64,000 nt of DNA from DATFQE01 sp963738205 (GTDB lineage Bacteria > Actinomycetota > Thermoleophilia > Gaiellales > Gaiellaceae). The notes beneath the pieces are model-generated. The model was not told the DNA's origin, made no database searches, and worked only from the letters and a program-made list of their open reading frames with translations. Each line of letters begins with the position of its first letter. Position 1 is the stretch's first letter. The DNA lies in the NCBI GenBank assembly GCA_963738205.1, contig CAVTVQ010000007.1, forward strand, positions 1 through 64,000. The letters are read 5' to 3'. This document shows positions 52,405 through 61,600 of the stretch, piece after piece. A program made the position numbers and the translations under genes.

Positions 52405-53343
52405 TCAGGGCGAGAGCGACGGTTCGTCGGGCGCCGACAGGCTCAGCACGGCACCCGCCACCGCCGCGGAGGCGCTGATCCGCGCCTCGAGCGCCCGTAG
52501 CCGGACTGCGACGTGCGACTCGGTGTCGTCTCCGACGAGATCGACATCGCCGATGACGTAGGCGATGCGCGGCCCGACGATCTCCAGCCGTAGATAGGTC
52601 ACCCGGGCGACCTCGGGCATCTCGAGCAGCGCCCCGATCGCGGCGGCACGAACGCGGGGGTCGACCTCCTCGCCGACCAGGAACTGACGATTCCGGTTGA
52701 TCAGCACAAGCGCGACCACGGCGAGGAGCACGCCGACGAGGATGGAGCCGACGGCGTCGGGCGTCGAGGAACCCGTCGCCTGATGCGCCGCCAGGCCGAC
52801 CGCCGCGATGACGAGGCCGATCAGAGCGGCGGAGTCCTCGAAGAAGACCGCTCGGAGCGTCGGATCGGACGTGGCCATCACCTCCTCGATCACGTCACGA
52901 CCCAACAATTCGGCCGTGGGTCTGGCTTGACGGAACGACCGCAGAAAGGAGACCCCCTCGAGCACGAAGGAGAGCGCCAGCACCACGTAGCCGACGACAA
53001 AGTCACTCGCCGGCTCGGGCGTGATCAGCTCCTGGATTCCGTGGGTGACCGAAACGGCGGCGCCGGCCACGAACAGGCCGAGCGCCGCGAGCAGCGCCCA
53101 GACGTACGCCTCGCGTCCGTAGCCGAGTGGATGCGCACGGTCGGGCGCTCGGGATGACCGCCGGTTGGCTACGAGCAGGAAAATCTCGTTACCGGTGTCC
53201 GCCCAGGAGTGCGCGGCCTCCGCCAGCATCGACGCCGACCCGGTCACCACGGCCGCAATCGACTTCGCCACGCCGACGAGGAAATTGGCGCCGAGGGCGA
53301 CCCATACCGTCCTCGCACTCGCAGACACGCCCGAACGCGACAC
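52405..53343 (-). CDS. cation diffusion facilitator transporter
   Basis: 312-aa CDF (zinc/iron/manganese efflux) protein. Helix-2 AEAAHSWADTGNEIFLL supplies the metal site (HxxxD), helix-5 FFEDSAALIGLVIAAVG the second DxxxD-type site (ED here with L), six helices in all, plus a C-terminal metal-sensing domain (PEVARVTYLRLEIVGPR). GTG at VSRSGVS chosen: the frame is open further but overlaps glpK. Downstream of glpK on the same strand. Confidence 0.88.
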   Translation of the reverse strand: MSRSGVSASARTVWVALGANFLVGVAKSIAAVVTGSASMLAEAAHSWADTGNEIFLLVANRRSSRAPDRAHPLGYGREAYVWALLAALGLFVAGAAVSVTHGIQELITPEPASDFVVGYVVLALSFVLEGVSFLRSFRQARPTAELLGRDVIEEVMATSDPTLRAVFFEDSAALIGLVIAAVGLAAHQATGSSTPDAVGSILVGVLLAVVALVLINRNRQFLVGEEVDPRVRAAAIGALLEMPEVARVTYLRLEIVGPRIAYVIGDVDLVGDDTESHVAVRLRALEARISASAAVAGAVLSLSAPDEPSLSP

Positions 53344-53392
53344 GTACGAAAGCGAGCCAAGGAGACCTGTCTCGCCGAAGCGTGGCTTGTCG

Positions 53393-54940
53393 TCAGCCGC
53401 TGGGCTCAGGGCGCAGGGCTCCGTCCTTGTCCCGCTCGGTGCCGGCCGGGCCCAGCGTGCGATCGACGGCCCTGCGCCACGCGGCGACACCATCAGCGCG
53501 CTCGTCCGAGTCCATCTGGGACTGCCAGCGCCGTGTGATCGTGTAATTCGCACGCAGCTCGTCCAGCCCCGACCAGAACCCGGTCGCGAGCCCTGCGGCG
53601 TAGGCGGCGCCGGTCGCGGTGATCTCGGTGACGGCGGGAACCCCGACGGGGGACCCGAGAACGTCGGCCTGAAACTGCATCAGCAGATCGTTTTTAGTCA
53701 TGCCCCCGTCGACTCGCAACTCTCCGAGCCGAGCGACTCCCGTGTCGGCGAGCATGGCCTCCACCAGGTCGTACGTTTGGTACGCCGTTGCCTCCAGCGC
53801 TGCGCGCGCGATATGCCCCTTGTTGGCAAAGCGCGTGAGGCCCACGATCACACCGCGCGCGTCGTTACGCCAATACGGTGCAAACAGGCCGGAGAATGCG
53901 GGAACGAAGACCACACCCTCCGAGCCTTCGACAGAGCGTGCAAGCGCCTCGACCTCACGAGCGTCGTCGATGATTCCGAGGTTGTCGCGCAACCACTGGA
54001 TCAGTGCGCCGGCAACAGCCACTGAGCCTTCGAGTGCGTAGACCGGCTCCGCATCGCCGAGCTTCCACGCGACGGTGGTGATCAAGCCGTGCTCGGACAT
54101 CACCGGCTCCTTCCCGAGCGTGAAGAGCAGGAAGGCCCCCGTGCCGTACGTGTTCTTCATGTCACCGTGGTCGAAGCACGTGTGGCCGAACAGTGATGCC
54201 TGCTGGTCGCCGAGCACGCCCGCGACGGGCACGCCGGACAGGTCGCCCGCAGCGGCCCCGTACACCTCGCTCGAAGAGCGGATCTCGGGAAGGAGCGCAC
54301 GCGGGATCTTCATGCTCTCGAGGAGCTCGTCGTCCCACTCGAGCGTGTGTAGGTTCATCAGGAGAGTCCGGCTCGCATTCGTCGGATCCGTCGCGTGCAC
54401 CCCGCCGTTCGGGCCGCCGGTGAGGTTCCACAGGAGCCACGTGTCCGGTGTGCCAAACAACAGATCGCCACGTCGTGCCGCATCCCGCCTGGTCGGCTCT
54501 TGGTCGAGCAGCCACGAAAGCTTCAGGGCAGACGAGTACGTCGAGATCGGCAGGCCCGTGCGCTGCTGAAACCGATCGATGCCTCCGTCGGCCGCGAGCG
54601 CGTCCGCGGCGGCGGCCGTGCGCATGTCCTGCCAGGTGATCGCGGGCGCAACCGCGCGCCCAGTCCGTCGATCCCAGAGGACGACAGTCTCACGCTCGTT
54701 CGAGATGCCGATCCCCGCCACGTCCCCGCGGGAGGCGCCCGCCGACTTGAGCGCCCCGTGAATGCACTCCTGGGTGCGCTGCCAGACCTCGTCCATGTCG
54801 AGCTCGACCCGGCCCGGCTGCGGGTAGTGCATCGTCTGCTCGCGCTGTTCCGTCGCAACGGGGACGCCTCGCGCGTCGAAGAGGATGCAACGGGTGCTGC
54901 TCGTGCCGTGGTCGATGGCTGCCACGAAGCTGGCGGCCAC
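53393..54940 (-). CDS. glpK: glycerol kinase
   Basis: ATP-dependent glycerol phosphorylation, 515 aa, FGGY family. FVAAIDHGTSSTRCILFD (phosphate-1 loop), SNERETVVLWDRRTG, FGTPDTWLLWNLTGG, GVLGDQQASLFG, KNTYGTGAFLL and LRVDGGMTKNDLLMQ are the family signatures. GTG start two bases after the ppk2 stop. No glpF or glpD in view. Confidence 0.95.
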   Translation of the reverse strand: MAASFVAAIDHGTSSTRCILFDARGVPVATEQREQTMHYPQPGRVELDMDEVWQRTQECIHGALKSAGASRGDVAGIGISNERETVVLWDRRTGRAVAPAITWQDMRTAAAADALAADGGIDRFQQRTGLPISTYSSALKLSWLLDQEPTRRDAARRGDLLFGTPDTWLLWNLTGGPNGGVHATDPTNASRTLLMNLHTLEWDDELLESMKIPRALLPEIRSSSEVYGAAAGDLSGVPVAGVLGDQQASLFGHTCFDHGDMKNTYGTGAFLLFTLGKEPVMSEHGLITTVAWKLGDAEPVYALEGSVAVAGALIQWLRDNLGIIDDAREVEALARSVEGSEGVVFVPAFSGLFAPYWRNDARGVIVGLTRFANKGHIARAALEATAYQTYDLVEAMLADTGVARLGELRVDGGMTKNDLLMQFQADVLGSPVGVPAVTEITATGAAYAAGLATGFWSGLDELRANYTITRRWQSQMDSDERADGVAAWRRAVDRTLGPAGTERDKDGALRPEPSG

Positions 54941-54942
54941 GC

Positions 54943-55956
54943 TCAGCCTTCCTGCTGGGCAGGTGTCCCGGCCTGTGTGACGGGGACCGCTCCGTCGCCG
55001 TTCGCCCGGTTTCCTCCGCTCTCGCCCGCCTCGAACGGATCCCCAGCCGCCCCACTCGGCGCCTCGGCTTCCAGCTGGAGCTTCGCCTGCTCGAGGTCGT
55101 GCAGTGCCTGGTCGGTGAGCCGTGGGTACTGCGGATCGATTTCGATCAGCGCGTGCGCGATGACGGCTGCGGCCGCGATGCGCGCAAACCACTTGCGGTC
55201 GGCCGGGATCACGTACCACGGCGCCCATGCCGTGCTCGTGTGACTGAACATCTCCGAAAACGCCTCCTGGTAGGCGTCCCATGACTGACGCTCCTCCACA
55301 TCGTGTGAGGAGAACTTCCAGTTGTGATCGGGGAGATCGATGCGTCGCAGGAAGCGGCGGCGCTGCTCCTCCTTCGACAGGTTCAGAAAGACCTTGACGA
55401 TCCGGAACCCGTTCTCGGATAGGTACCGCTCCCAGTCGTTGATCGCTTCGTACCTGCGTTTCCAGACGTGCTGCCCGCGCGTCTCGGCAGGGAGCTTCTG
55501 GCGCTCGAGGTTCTCTGGATGGACCCGGACGACGAGCACCTCCTCATAGTGCGACCGGTTGAAGATGCCGATCTCTCCGCGAGACGGCAACCGCTTCTGA
55601 TAGCGGCGGAGGAAGTCCTGGTCGAGCTCGCGTGCTGATGGGACCTTGAAGCTCTCGACGCGCACACCCTGAGGATTGACGCCGCTCATAACGTGGCGGA
55701 TCGTCCCGTCCTTGCCTGCGGCATCGAGTGCCTGCAGAACGACCAGGACGCCGTGTGTGTCCTGGGCTGCGAGCCGCGCCTGGTACTCCGTCAGCAGCTC
55801 GATCCCCTCCTTCAAGAGGTCCGCACCGTCTTTCTTCTTCTCGATCCCCGCCTCGAAGCCGGGATCGAAGTCTCTCGCCAGCTCCACGCTCGAGCCTGGG
55901 CTCACTCGGAACGGCTCGATGAACGGCGCAATCCGCTTGGAAATGTCGTGTGCCAT
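54943..55956 (-). CDS. ppk2: polyphosphate kinase 2 (class I), second copy
   Basis: 337-aa PPK2. Walker A LDAAGKDGTIRHV, GIFNRSHYEEVLV and ENGFRIVKVFLNLSKEEQRRRF. It has an extra disordered tail (PSGAAGDPFEAG onward) compared with the copy at 42.9 kb, and Gly instead of Ser after AAGKD. ATG at MAHDISK; the frame is open further upstream but without a better ribosome site. Next to glpK (2-bp gap), suggesting ATP supply for glycerol phosphorylation (inference). Confidence 0.93.
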   Translation of the reverse strand: MAHDISKRIAPFIEPFRVSPGSSVELARDFDPGFEAGIEKKKDGADLLKEGIELLTEYQARLAAQDTHGVLVVLQALDAAGKDGTIRHVMSGVNPQGVRVESFKVPSARELDQDFLRRYQKRLPSRGEIGIFNRSHYEEVLVVRVHPENLERQKLPAETRGQHVWKRRYEAINDWERYLSENGFRIVKVFLNLSKEEQRRRFLRRIDLPDHNWKFSSHDVEERQSWDAYQEAFSEMFSHTSTAWAPWYVIPADRKWFARIAAAAVIAHALIEIDPQYPRLTDQALHDLEQAKLQLEAEAPSGAAGDPFEAGESGGNRANGDGAVPVTQAGTPAQQEG

Positions 55957-56096
55957 TGATGAAGCATCTGCGAAACGGACGACGCACGAATCGGCGGGGA
56001 CGCTGATCTCCTGCGCAAAACCGCGATGAAGTTGTGAACTCAACTCAACTCACGCCGGTCGCGACGATGTCGCGATGACCACCTTAGGCGACTGGG

Positions 56097-56948
56097 CTAC
56101 TGGTGGCGCTGCCGGGCGTGACGGCGCTCGTCGCCGGTGAGCATCCCGGCCAAGAGATTCAGTGCCCGCGCGGAGGAGCTCCCGGGCTCCGCATGGTGGA
56201 CGACAAGAACCTGGGCTTCGGTTCCGACAACGGCGAAACGCTCCGGCTTCAGGGTCACGGGGCCGACGAGCGGATGGTCGAGACCGAAGATGTGCGGCGC
56301 CGTGGCATCGATGTCATGGCGCGCCCAGAGCTGTCGGAATTCATCGCTCCGCACAGACAGTTCGCCCACAAGCTCGGCGAGCTGAGGATCGTCGACGTCG
56401 GGACCGACGAGCGCGCGCAGGCGGGCAGCCGCAGCGTGGGCGAGACCGTCCCAGTCGTGGAATGACTCGCGCAGTTCGGGGTCGAGGAACACGGCCCGTA
56501 CGAGGTTGACACCAGGAGCGAACACTGGCGAGAGCGCCGTGACGAGCGCATTCGCGGCGAGGACGTCCAGGTGGCGGCCCTGGACATACGCGGGCGTATT
56601 CGTCCACAAGGCGATCAGCCGCTCGACCGAGGCCGGAGCCCGCTCGGGCTCGTCGGGATGGGACCGGATCGCGGGTGGCTGCGAGAGCGCGTGCAGGTGA
56701 GCGGTTGCGTCGTCGTCGAGCTGCAGCGCCCGGGCGAGCGCGTCGAGGACCTGTGCGGAGGGGTGATGGTCACGGCCCTGTTCCAGCCGTATGTAGTAAT
56801 CGGAACTGATGCCGGCGAGCATCGCCAGCTCCTCACGCCGAAGTCCTGAGACGCGCCGGCGCCCGACCGTACGAATGTTCACGTCCTCGGGACGCACCAG
56901 CTCGCGCCGCGCGCGCAAGTACTCGCCAAGAGCCGTACCCGACGGCAT
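56097..56948 (-). CDS. XRE-family regulator with MmyB-like ligand-binding domain
   Basis: 283-aa one-component regulator. HTH (about 3-75): LGEYLRARRELVRPEDV, then GLRREELAMLAGISSDYYIRLEQGRDHHPS, exact hallmark of MmyB-like proteins. The C-terminal domain (about 100-270), a PAS-like fold binding fatty acids in studied members, begins TPAYVQGRHLDVLAANALV. It is divergent from the FAD oxidase gene, the usual target arrangement. Confidence 0.93.
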   Translation of the reverse strand: MPSGTALGEYLRARRELVRPEDVNIRTVGRRRVSGLRREELAMLAGISSDYYIRLEQGRDHHPSAQVLDALARALQLDDDATAHLHALSQPPAIRSHPDEPERAPASVERLIALWTNTPAYVQGRHLDVLAANALVTALSPVFAPGVNLVRAVFLDPELRESFHDWDGLAHAAAARLRALVGPDVDDPQLAELVGELSVRSDEFRQLWARHDIDATAPHIFGLDHPLVGPVTLKPERFAVVGTEAQVLVVHHAEPGSSSARALNLLAGMLTGDERRHARQRHQ

Positions 56949-57021
56949 GTCGAAACGATACGCCGCCCGGCCGAGCACAGCCTGTCCCTGACGTGCCCAG
57001 GATGCGCGCGGCTCTGGCTAC

Positions 57022-57034
57022 GACGCGACGCGTC
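57022..57034. promoter_or_regulatory. 13-bp palindrome in the XRE/oxidase divergent region
   Basis: GACGCG-A-CGCGTC, perfect arms, 44 bp before the FAD oxidase start and 74 bp from the XRE start. Candidate operator of the XRE regulator. Confidence 0.4.
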
Positions 57035-57077
57035 CGGCACCGTCATCGGTGGCACACCGAGCTCATTGGAGGAGATA

Positions 57078-58472
57078 TTGGACACGTCGCACACGATCAC
57101 CCACCGCAGCACGGAAGGTCTGCAGGGCGCCGTCGCCGGTGACGTTTTCGTCCCGGGCGACCCCGGCTACGACGAAGCGCGCCAGGCGTGGAACCTCGCC
57201 GTCGACCAGAGGCCCGCCGCCGTCGTGTTCGCCCAGTCCGCTGCCGATGTCGCGCAGGCGGTGCGGTTTGCCCGCTCCCAGGGGTTGCGCATCGCACCGC
57301 AGAGCACCGGCCACGGCTCCCCGCCGCTCGAGCCGCTCCAGGACGCGATCCTGCTCAAGACATCGCGCATGCGGCGTGTGGACATCAACCCCGTCACTCG
57401 CACTGCCCGCATGGAAGCAGGCGCCGAATGGCAGGACGTGACCGTCCCGGCCGGTGCCCACGGTTTGGCCGCGCTCGCGGGAAGCTCTCCGAACGTCGGC
57501 GTGACCGGCTACACGCTCGGCGGCGGGCTCGGCTGGCTGGCCCGCCGCTACGGTCTCGCCGCCAACAGCGTGACCGCGGTCGAGCTCGTCACTCCGGACG
57601 GCCGCCTCGGACGCGCCGACGCAAACCACGAGCCCGACCTGTTCTGGGCCGTCAGAGGCGGCGGCGGCAGCGTCGGCGTGGTGACCGCCCTCGAGATGAC
57701 GCTCTACCCCGTCCGCGAGCTGTACGCCGGCGTCCTGTTCTTCCCGATCGAGCGCAGCACCGACGTGCTGCACGCATGGCGCCAGTGGACCGGCACCGCG
57801 CCGGACGAGCTCACCTCGATCGCCCGCATCCTGCGCGTGCCGCCACTACCCGAGCTCCCCGCGCTCCTCCGCGGCCGATCGTTCGTGCTGGTCGAGGCCG
57901 CCTACCTGGGCGACGGTGTGACAGGCGCCGAGCTACTTCGCCCGCTTCGTGAACTCGGCCCGGAGATCGACACCTTCTCGACGATCCCCGCCCCAGCCCT
58001 CCAACAACTCAACATGGACCCCGAGCAGCCGCTGGCGGTCGAGGGGGACGGGATGCTGCTCGCCGACGCCCCGGCCACCGCGATCGACACCCTGATCGCC
58101 TTGACCGGTCCGGACGCCGAGACCCCGCTGCTGAGCATCGAGCTCCGGCACCTCGGCGGCGCGCTCGCTCACGAGAGCCCCGACGCAGGCGCCCAACCCA
58201 GAATCGACGGCACCTACCTGATGTACGCCGCCGGGGTCGCACCCACGCCCGCACTCCGCGAGCCCGTGCGCGCACACGCGCAAGCCCTCAAAGGCGCACT
58301 CAGCGAGTGGCGCGCCGACTACGACTACTACAACTTCCTCGAGACCTCCGCCGAAGCACAGGCCGCGCTCCCACGCCGCTCCCACGAGCGGCTGCGCGAG
58401 GTCAAAGCGATCTACGACCCCGACCAGATGATCATCTCCGCCCACCCGGTCCGGCCCGGCGACCGGTCATGA
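57078..58472 (+). CDS. FAD-linked oxidoreductase (BBE-like, PCMH type)
   Basis: 464-aa FAD oxidase with a PCMH FAD-binding domain (about 25-200) and C-terminal BBE motif. APQSTGHGSPPL (the His often covalently binds FAD), GGGLGWLARRYGLAANSV, LFWAVRGGGGSVGVVTALE, and at the end YYNFLETSAEAQAAL. Related proteins oxidise alcohols, nicotine derivatives or sugars. TTG at 57078, spaced five bases from GGAGG. Under likely control of the XRE regulator. Confidence 0.93.
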   Translation: MDTSHTITHRSTEGLQGAVAGDVFVPGDPGYDEARQAWNLAVDQRPAAVVFAQSAADVAQAVRFARSQGLRIAPQSTGHGSPPLEPLQDAILLKTSRMRRVDINPVTRTARMEAGAEWQDVTVPAGAHGLAALAGSSPNVGVTGYTLGGGLGWLARRYGLAANSVTAVELVTPDGRLGRADANHEPDLFWAVRGGGGSVGVVTALEMTLYPVRELYAGVLFFPIERSTDVLHAWRQWTGTAPDELTSIARILRVPPLPELPALLRGRSFVLVEAAYLGDGVTGAELLRPLRELGPEIDTFSTIPAPALQQLNMDPEQPLAVEGDGMLLADAPATAIDTLIALTGPDAETPLLSIELRHLGGALAHESPDAGAQPRIDGTYLMYAAGVAPTPALREPVRAHAQALKGALSEWRADYDYYNFLETSAEAQAALPRRSHERLREVKAIYDPDQMIISAHPVRPGDRS

Positions 58473-58658
58473 ACACGGCCGAATCCACCGTGGGGGATCG
58501 ATGACCGGCTGAGCCTTGCGGCAAGCCACGGGTCGTGCCGCATACTCGTCCGCTGAGGGCAATGACCTACGGAAATGGGAGTGGCGAAATGCGTGTGTTG
58601 TTGTCGACGTGCGGTCGCGCGGAGACGTCGAACTGATGGTGCTGGCCGGACTGCGGCG

Positions 58659-60155
58659 ATGACCGCGCATGCGGTGGTGATCGCCGGAGGAGGTCCAACA
58701 GGGCTGATGTTGGCGGGCGAGCTGGCCTTGGCGGGCGTCGACGTCGCCATTGTCGAGCGGCGCGCCAGCCAGGACCTGCCCGGCTCGCGCGCGGGCGGTC
58801 TGCACTCACGCACGATCGAGGTCCTGGATCAGCGCGGAATCGCGGATCGGTTCCTCTCGGAGGGACAGGTCGCCCAGGTCGCGGGGTTCGCCGGCACCAC
58901 GCTGGACATCAGCGGCTTTCCCACCCGGCACCCCTACGGGCTCGGGCTGTGGCAGAACCACATCGAGCGCATACTGGCCGGCTGGGTCGGCGAGCTGCCG
59001 GTTTCGATCTATCGCGGACGTGAGGTGACGGGTTTCGCGCAGGACGAGACCGGGGTCGACGTCGAGCTGTCCGACGGCCAGTCGCTGCGGGCGGAGTATC
59101 TCGTCGGCTGCGACGGAGGACGAAGCCTGGTCCGTAAAGCAGCCGGCATCGAGTTCCCCGGCTGGGATCCGACGACGAGCGCCCTGCTCGCCGAGGTCGA
59201 GATGGTCGAGGAGCCGGAGTTGGGCATCCGCCGCACTCCCTCGGGCATGCATGCCCTGGGCAAGGTCGAGTACGAGATCAAGGACGGCGAGGTGGTCTAC
59301 AAGCCAGGGGGGACGGTCGGGGTCATGCTGACCGAGTCCGAGGTCGGCACGAGCGAGCCCACCCTGCGCGATCTCAGCGAGGGCCTCATCGCCGTCTACG
59401 GGAGCGACTACGGGATCCACAGTCCCACCTGGATCACCAGGTTCACCGACATGACCCGGCAGGCCGCGGCCTACCGCGCGGGACGGGTCCTGCTGGCCGG
59501 CGATGCGGCGCACGTCCATTCCCCGGTCGGTGGACAGGGCCTCAACACTGGTGTGCAGGATGCGGTGAATCTGGGCTGGAAGCTGGCCCAGGTGGTCCAG
59601 CGGACAGCGCCGGAGAGCCTGCTCGATACCTACCATGCCGAACGCCACCCGGTCGCTGCCCGCGTGCTGCGCAACACGATGGCGCAAGTCGCGCTCATGC
59701 GCCCCGACGATCGCATCGAGGCGTTGCGCGACACCGTGTCCGAGCTGCTGAGCATGGACGAGCCACGTAAACGATTCGCCGCGATGATGTCCGGTCTGGA
59801 CATTCATTACGACCTCGGCGAGGGACACCCGCTGCTCGGGCGCCGCATGCCCGATCTCGACCTGGTCACCGCCAAGGGTCCGCTGCGGGTCTTCGCCTTG
59901 CTGCACGATGCCCGGCCGGTGCTACTCGACCTCGGTGAGCCCGGTGGCGTCGACATCACTCCCTGGGCAGATCGGGTTCAGCTGATCGACGCCGACTACG
60001 CCGGCCCGTGGGAGCTTCCGGCGATCGGGGCGGTCAGTGCTCCCGCCGCCGTGTTGATTCGGCCCGACGGATATGTCGCCTGGGTGGGAGACCTGACCCA
60101 GCTGGGGCTTGCTGACGCGCTAGCGACCTGGTTCGGACCGCCTACTGCGGCGTAG
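58659..60155 (+). CDS. FAD-dependent aromatic monooxygenase (PHBH family)
   Basis: 498-aa flavoprotein hydroxylase of the rifampicin/polyketide hydroxylase group. GGGPTGLMLAGELALAG (FAD), YLVGCDGGRSLVRKAAG (DG motif), GRVLLAGDAAHVHSPVGGQGLNTGVQDAVNLGWKL (GD motif), with a thioredoxin-like C-terminal end (GPLRVFALLHDARPVLLDL). ATG at MTAHAVV. Stands 187 bp after the oxidase gene on the same strand. Confidence 0.94.
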   Translation: MTAHAVVIAGGGPTGLMLAGELALAGVDVAIVERRASQDLPGSRAGGLHSRTIEVLDQRGIADRFLSEGQVAQVAGFAGTTLDISGFPTRHPYGLGLWQNHIERILAGWVGELPVSIYRGREVTGFAQDETGVDVELSDGQSLRAEYLVGCDGGRSLVRKAAGIEFPGWDPTTSALLAEVEMVEEPELGIRRTPSGMHALGKVEYEIKDGEVVYKPGGTVGVMLTESEVGTSEPTLRDLSEGLIAVYGSDYGIHSPTWITRFTDMTRQAAAYRAGRVLLAGDAAHVHSPVGGQGLNTGVQDAVNLGWKLAQVVQRTAPESLLDTYHAERHPVAARVLRNTMAQVALMRPDDRIEALRDTVSELLSMDEPRKRFAAMMSGLDIHYDLGEGHPLLGRRMPDLDLVTAKGPLRVFALLHDARPVLLDLGEPGGVDITPWADRVQLIDADYAGPWELPAIGAVSAPAAVLIRPDGYVAWVGDLTQLGLADALATWFGPPTAA

Positions 60156-60487
60156 CGCATGCCGGCCGAAGGAGTGGCTGGACGGTCGCGGCAGCAGTCG
60201 CGTTCAGTAGGCGGCGCCGCCGCCGCCCGTATGCGCCCCCACCGTAGTGAGGCCAAGTCGGCGAACACGGCCAGGATCACGAAGATCCATTCCCAGCTGG
60301 TGACGCCGCGCCCACCCGTGTTCCAAAGGAGCACGTAGATGAGCGTCGTCCACGGGAGGAAGATGATGCCGAGGATCGGCCAGATGATCGGACCGAAGGC
60401 GCGATCGACCCAGGGCGTGAAGATCCACGTCAGCAGCACCGCCAGCCGCGGCGAGAGGGCTGCGATCAGCAGGAACAGGCAACCCAT
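59996..60487 (-). CDS. small membrane protein, C-terminus probably frameshifted
   Basis: Membrane protein starting MGCLFLLIAALSPRLAVLLTWIF with three hydrophobic segments and IFLPWTTLIYVLLWNTGG, a family of about 90-100 residues found in actinobacteria. After ADLAS the frame should run SYGGGAYG but a single extra base sends it on through low-complexity antisense of the monooxygenase. Only about 60235-60487 is supported as native coding. ATG with AAAGGAC. Confidence 0.7.
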   Translation of the reverse strand: MGCLFLLIAALSPRLAVLLTWIFTPWVDRAFGPIIWPILGIIFLPWTTLIYVLLWNTGGRGVTSWEWIFVILAVFADLASLRWGRIRAAAAPPTERDCCRDRPATPSAGMRYAAVGGPNQVASASASPSWVRSPTQATYPSGRINTAAGALTAPIAGSSHGPA

Positions 60488-60505
60488 CCAAGCGTCCTTT
60501 CTCCC

Positions 60506-60526
60506 GCTCGGCCCGGCGGGCCGAGC
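60506..60526. terminator. hairpin in the leader of the small membrane gene
   Basis: GCTCGGCCC / GGGCCGAGC perfect 9-bp stem with a three-base loop, 19 bp upstream of the ATG on the minus strand, just before its ribosome site. Terminator or translational control; not decided. Confidence 0.45.
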
Positions 60527-60638
60527 GAGCTGAGTCTCCCACACGGCGTCGTGAGCCGTGTGACGACAGTTGTGCGGACTTCCTTAGGCGGGCACTGCCT
60601 CGTTCCCGCTTGCTCCGAAAGGCCGGACGCGCCCGAGC

Positions 60639-60672
60639 ATGGTAAGGAGGGATCGACGGTCCGAGACGTCAG
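60639..60672 (+). repeat. tRNA-Thr 3'-half fragment E, degenerate
   Basis: ATGGTAA loop, GGAGG strand and GACGG are intact but the T-loop reads TCCGAGA and the rest is decayed. Fifth and most worn copy, 61-94 bp before the start of the broken alpha/beta hydrolase gene. Confidence 0.5.
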
Positions 60673-60732
60673 CCTCGCCGTACCCTCGGCAAGGGCCCGA
60701 TGAGTTTTCGACGGGGGAGCAGTCGTAGTGGC

Positions 60733-61600
60733 ATGACAACGCACATGCTCGAAACCGCCGGGGCAGACATCGCCTATGACGTCCGTGGCCCGTTGCCCAC
60801 CGCCGACGTACGCCCACCGCTGTTCATGATCGGTCAGCCGATGGACGCCAGCGGCTTCGACACGTTGGCGTCGCATTTCCCGGACCGGACCGTGGTCACC
60901 TATGACCCGCGCGGCCTCGGCCGCAGCGTTCGCAAGGACGGCCGGGTCGACAATGCGCCCACGGTTCAGGCGGACGACGTACACGCCGTCATCGAGGCGC
61001 TCGGCGCCGGCCCGGTCGAGATGTTCGCTAGCAGTGGCGGTGCGGTGACCGCGCTCGCGCTCGTGGCGGCCTATCCCGACGACGTGACAACCCTGGTGGC
61101 CCACGAGCCACCGCTGATCGCGTGTGCTCTCCGACGCCGCGGCGGCCGAGCGCGCCCGCGCCGCCGTTCGCGACGCGTACGAGGCCAAGGGTTCGGGCGC
61201 CGGCATGGCGGCCTTCATCGCGATGACCTCGTGGCGAGGCGAGTTCACCGACGAGTACTTCGCGCAAGCTGCGGCGGATCCCGCCGACTTCGGGATGCCG
61301 GCCGAGGACGATGGCTCCCGCGACGACCCGCTGCTATCCGATCGGTCCTGGGCGGTCAGCAGCTATCGCCCGACGTCGACGCGCTGGCCTCGGCGCCGAC
61401 GCGCATCGTCATCGCCGTAGGCGAGGAGTCGCTGGACACGTTCACCGGACGCACAGCGGTCGCCACCGCTGAGCCTGCTCGGTCAGGAGGCGATCGTGTT
61501 CCCGAGCCACCACGGCGGGTTCCTCGGCGGCGAGTTCGGATACGCCGGTCAACCCGAAGCCTTCGCGCGCAAGCTGCGCGAGGTGCTCGACGACGACTGA
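60733..61600 (+). pseudogene. alpha/beta hydrolase broken by three frameshifts
   Basis: An alpha/beta hydrolase of about 287 aa if repaired. The first frame (MLETAGADIAYDVRG to VAHEPPL) has FMIGQPMDASGF, YDPRGLGRS and nucleophile motif ASSGGAV. A second frame from about 61128 gives RARAAVRDAYEAKGSGAGMA, the first frame returns at about 61350 (PDVDALASAPTRIVIAVGEES), and a third frame from about 61480 gives LLGQEAIVFPSHHGGFLGG with the catalytic His and a TGA stop. Dead gene, or three base errors in the assembly. Confidence 0.8.

Noticed and set aside
54943..56043. Longer start (TTG at 56043) for the second PPK2
   Set aside because: No better ribosome site and the extra residues do not resemble the family N-terminus; ATG at 55956 kept, with some doubt.
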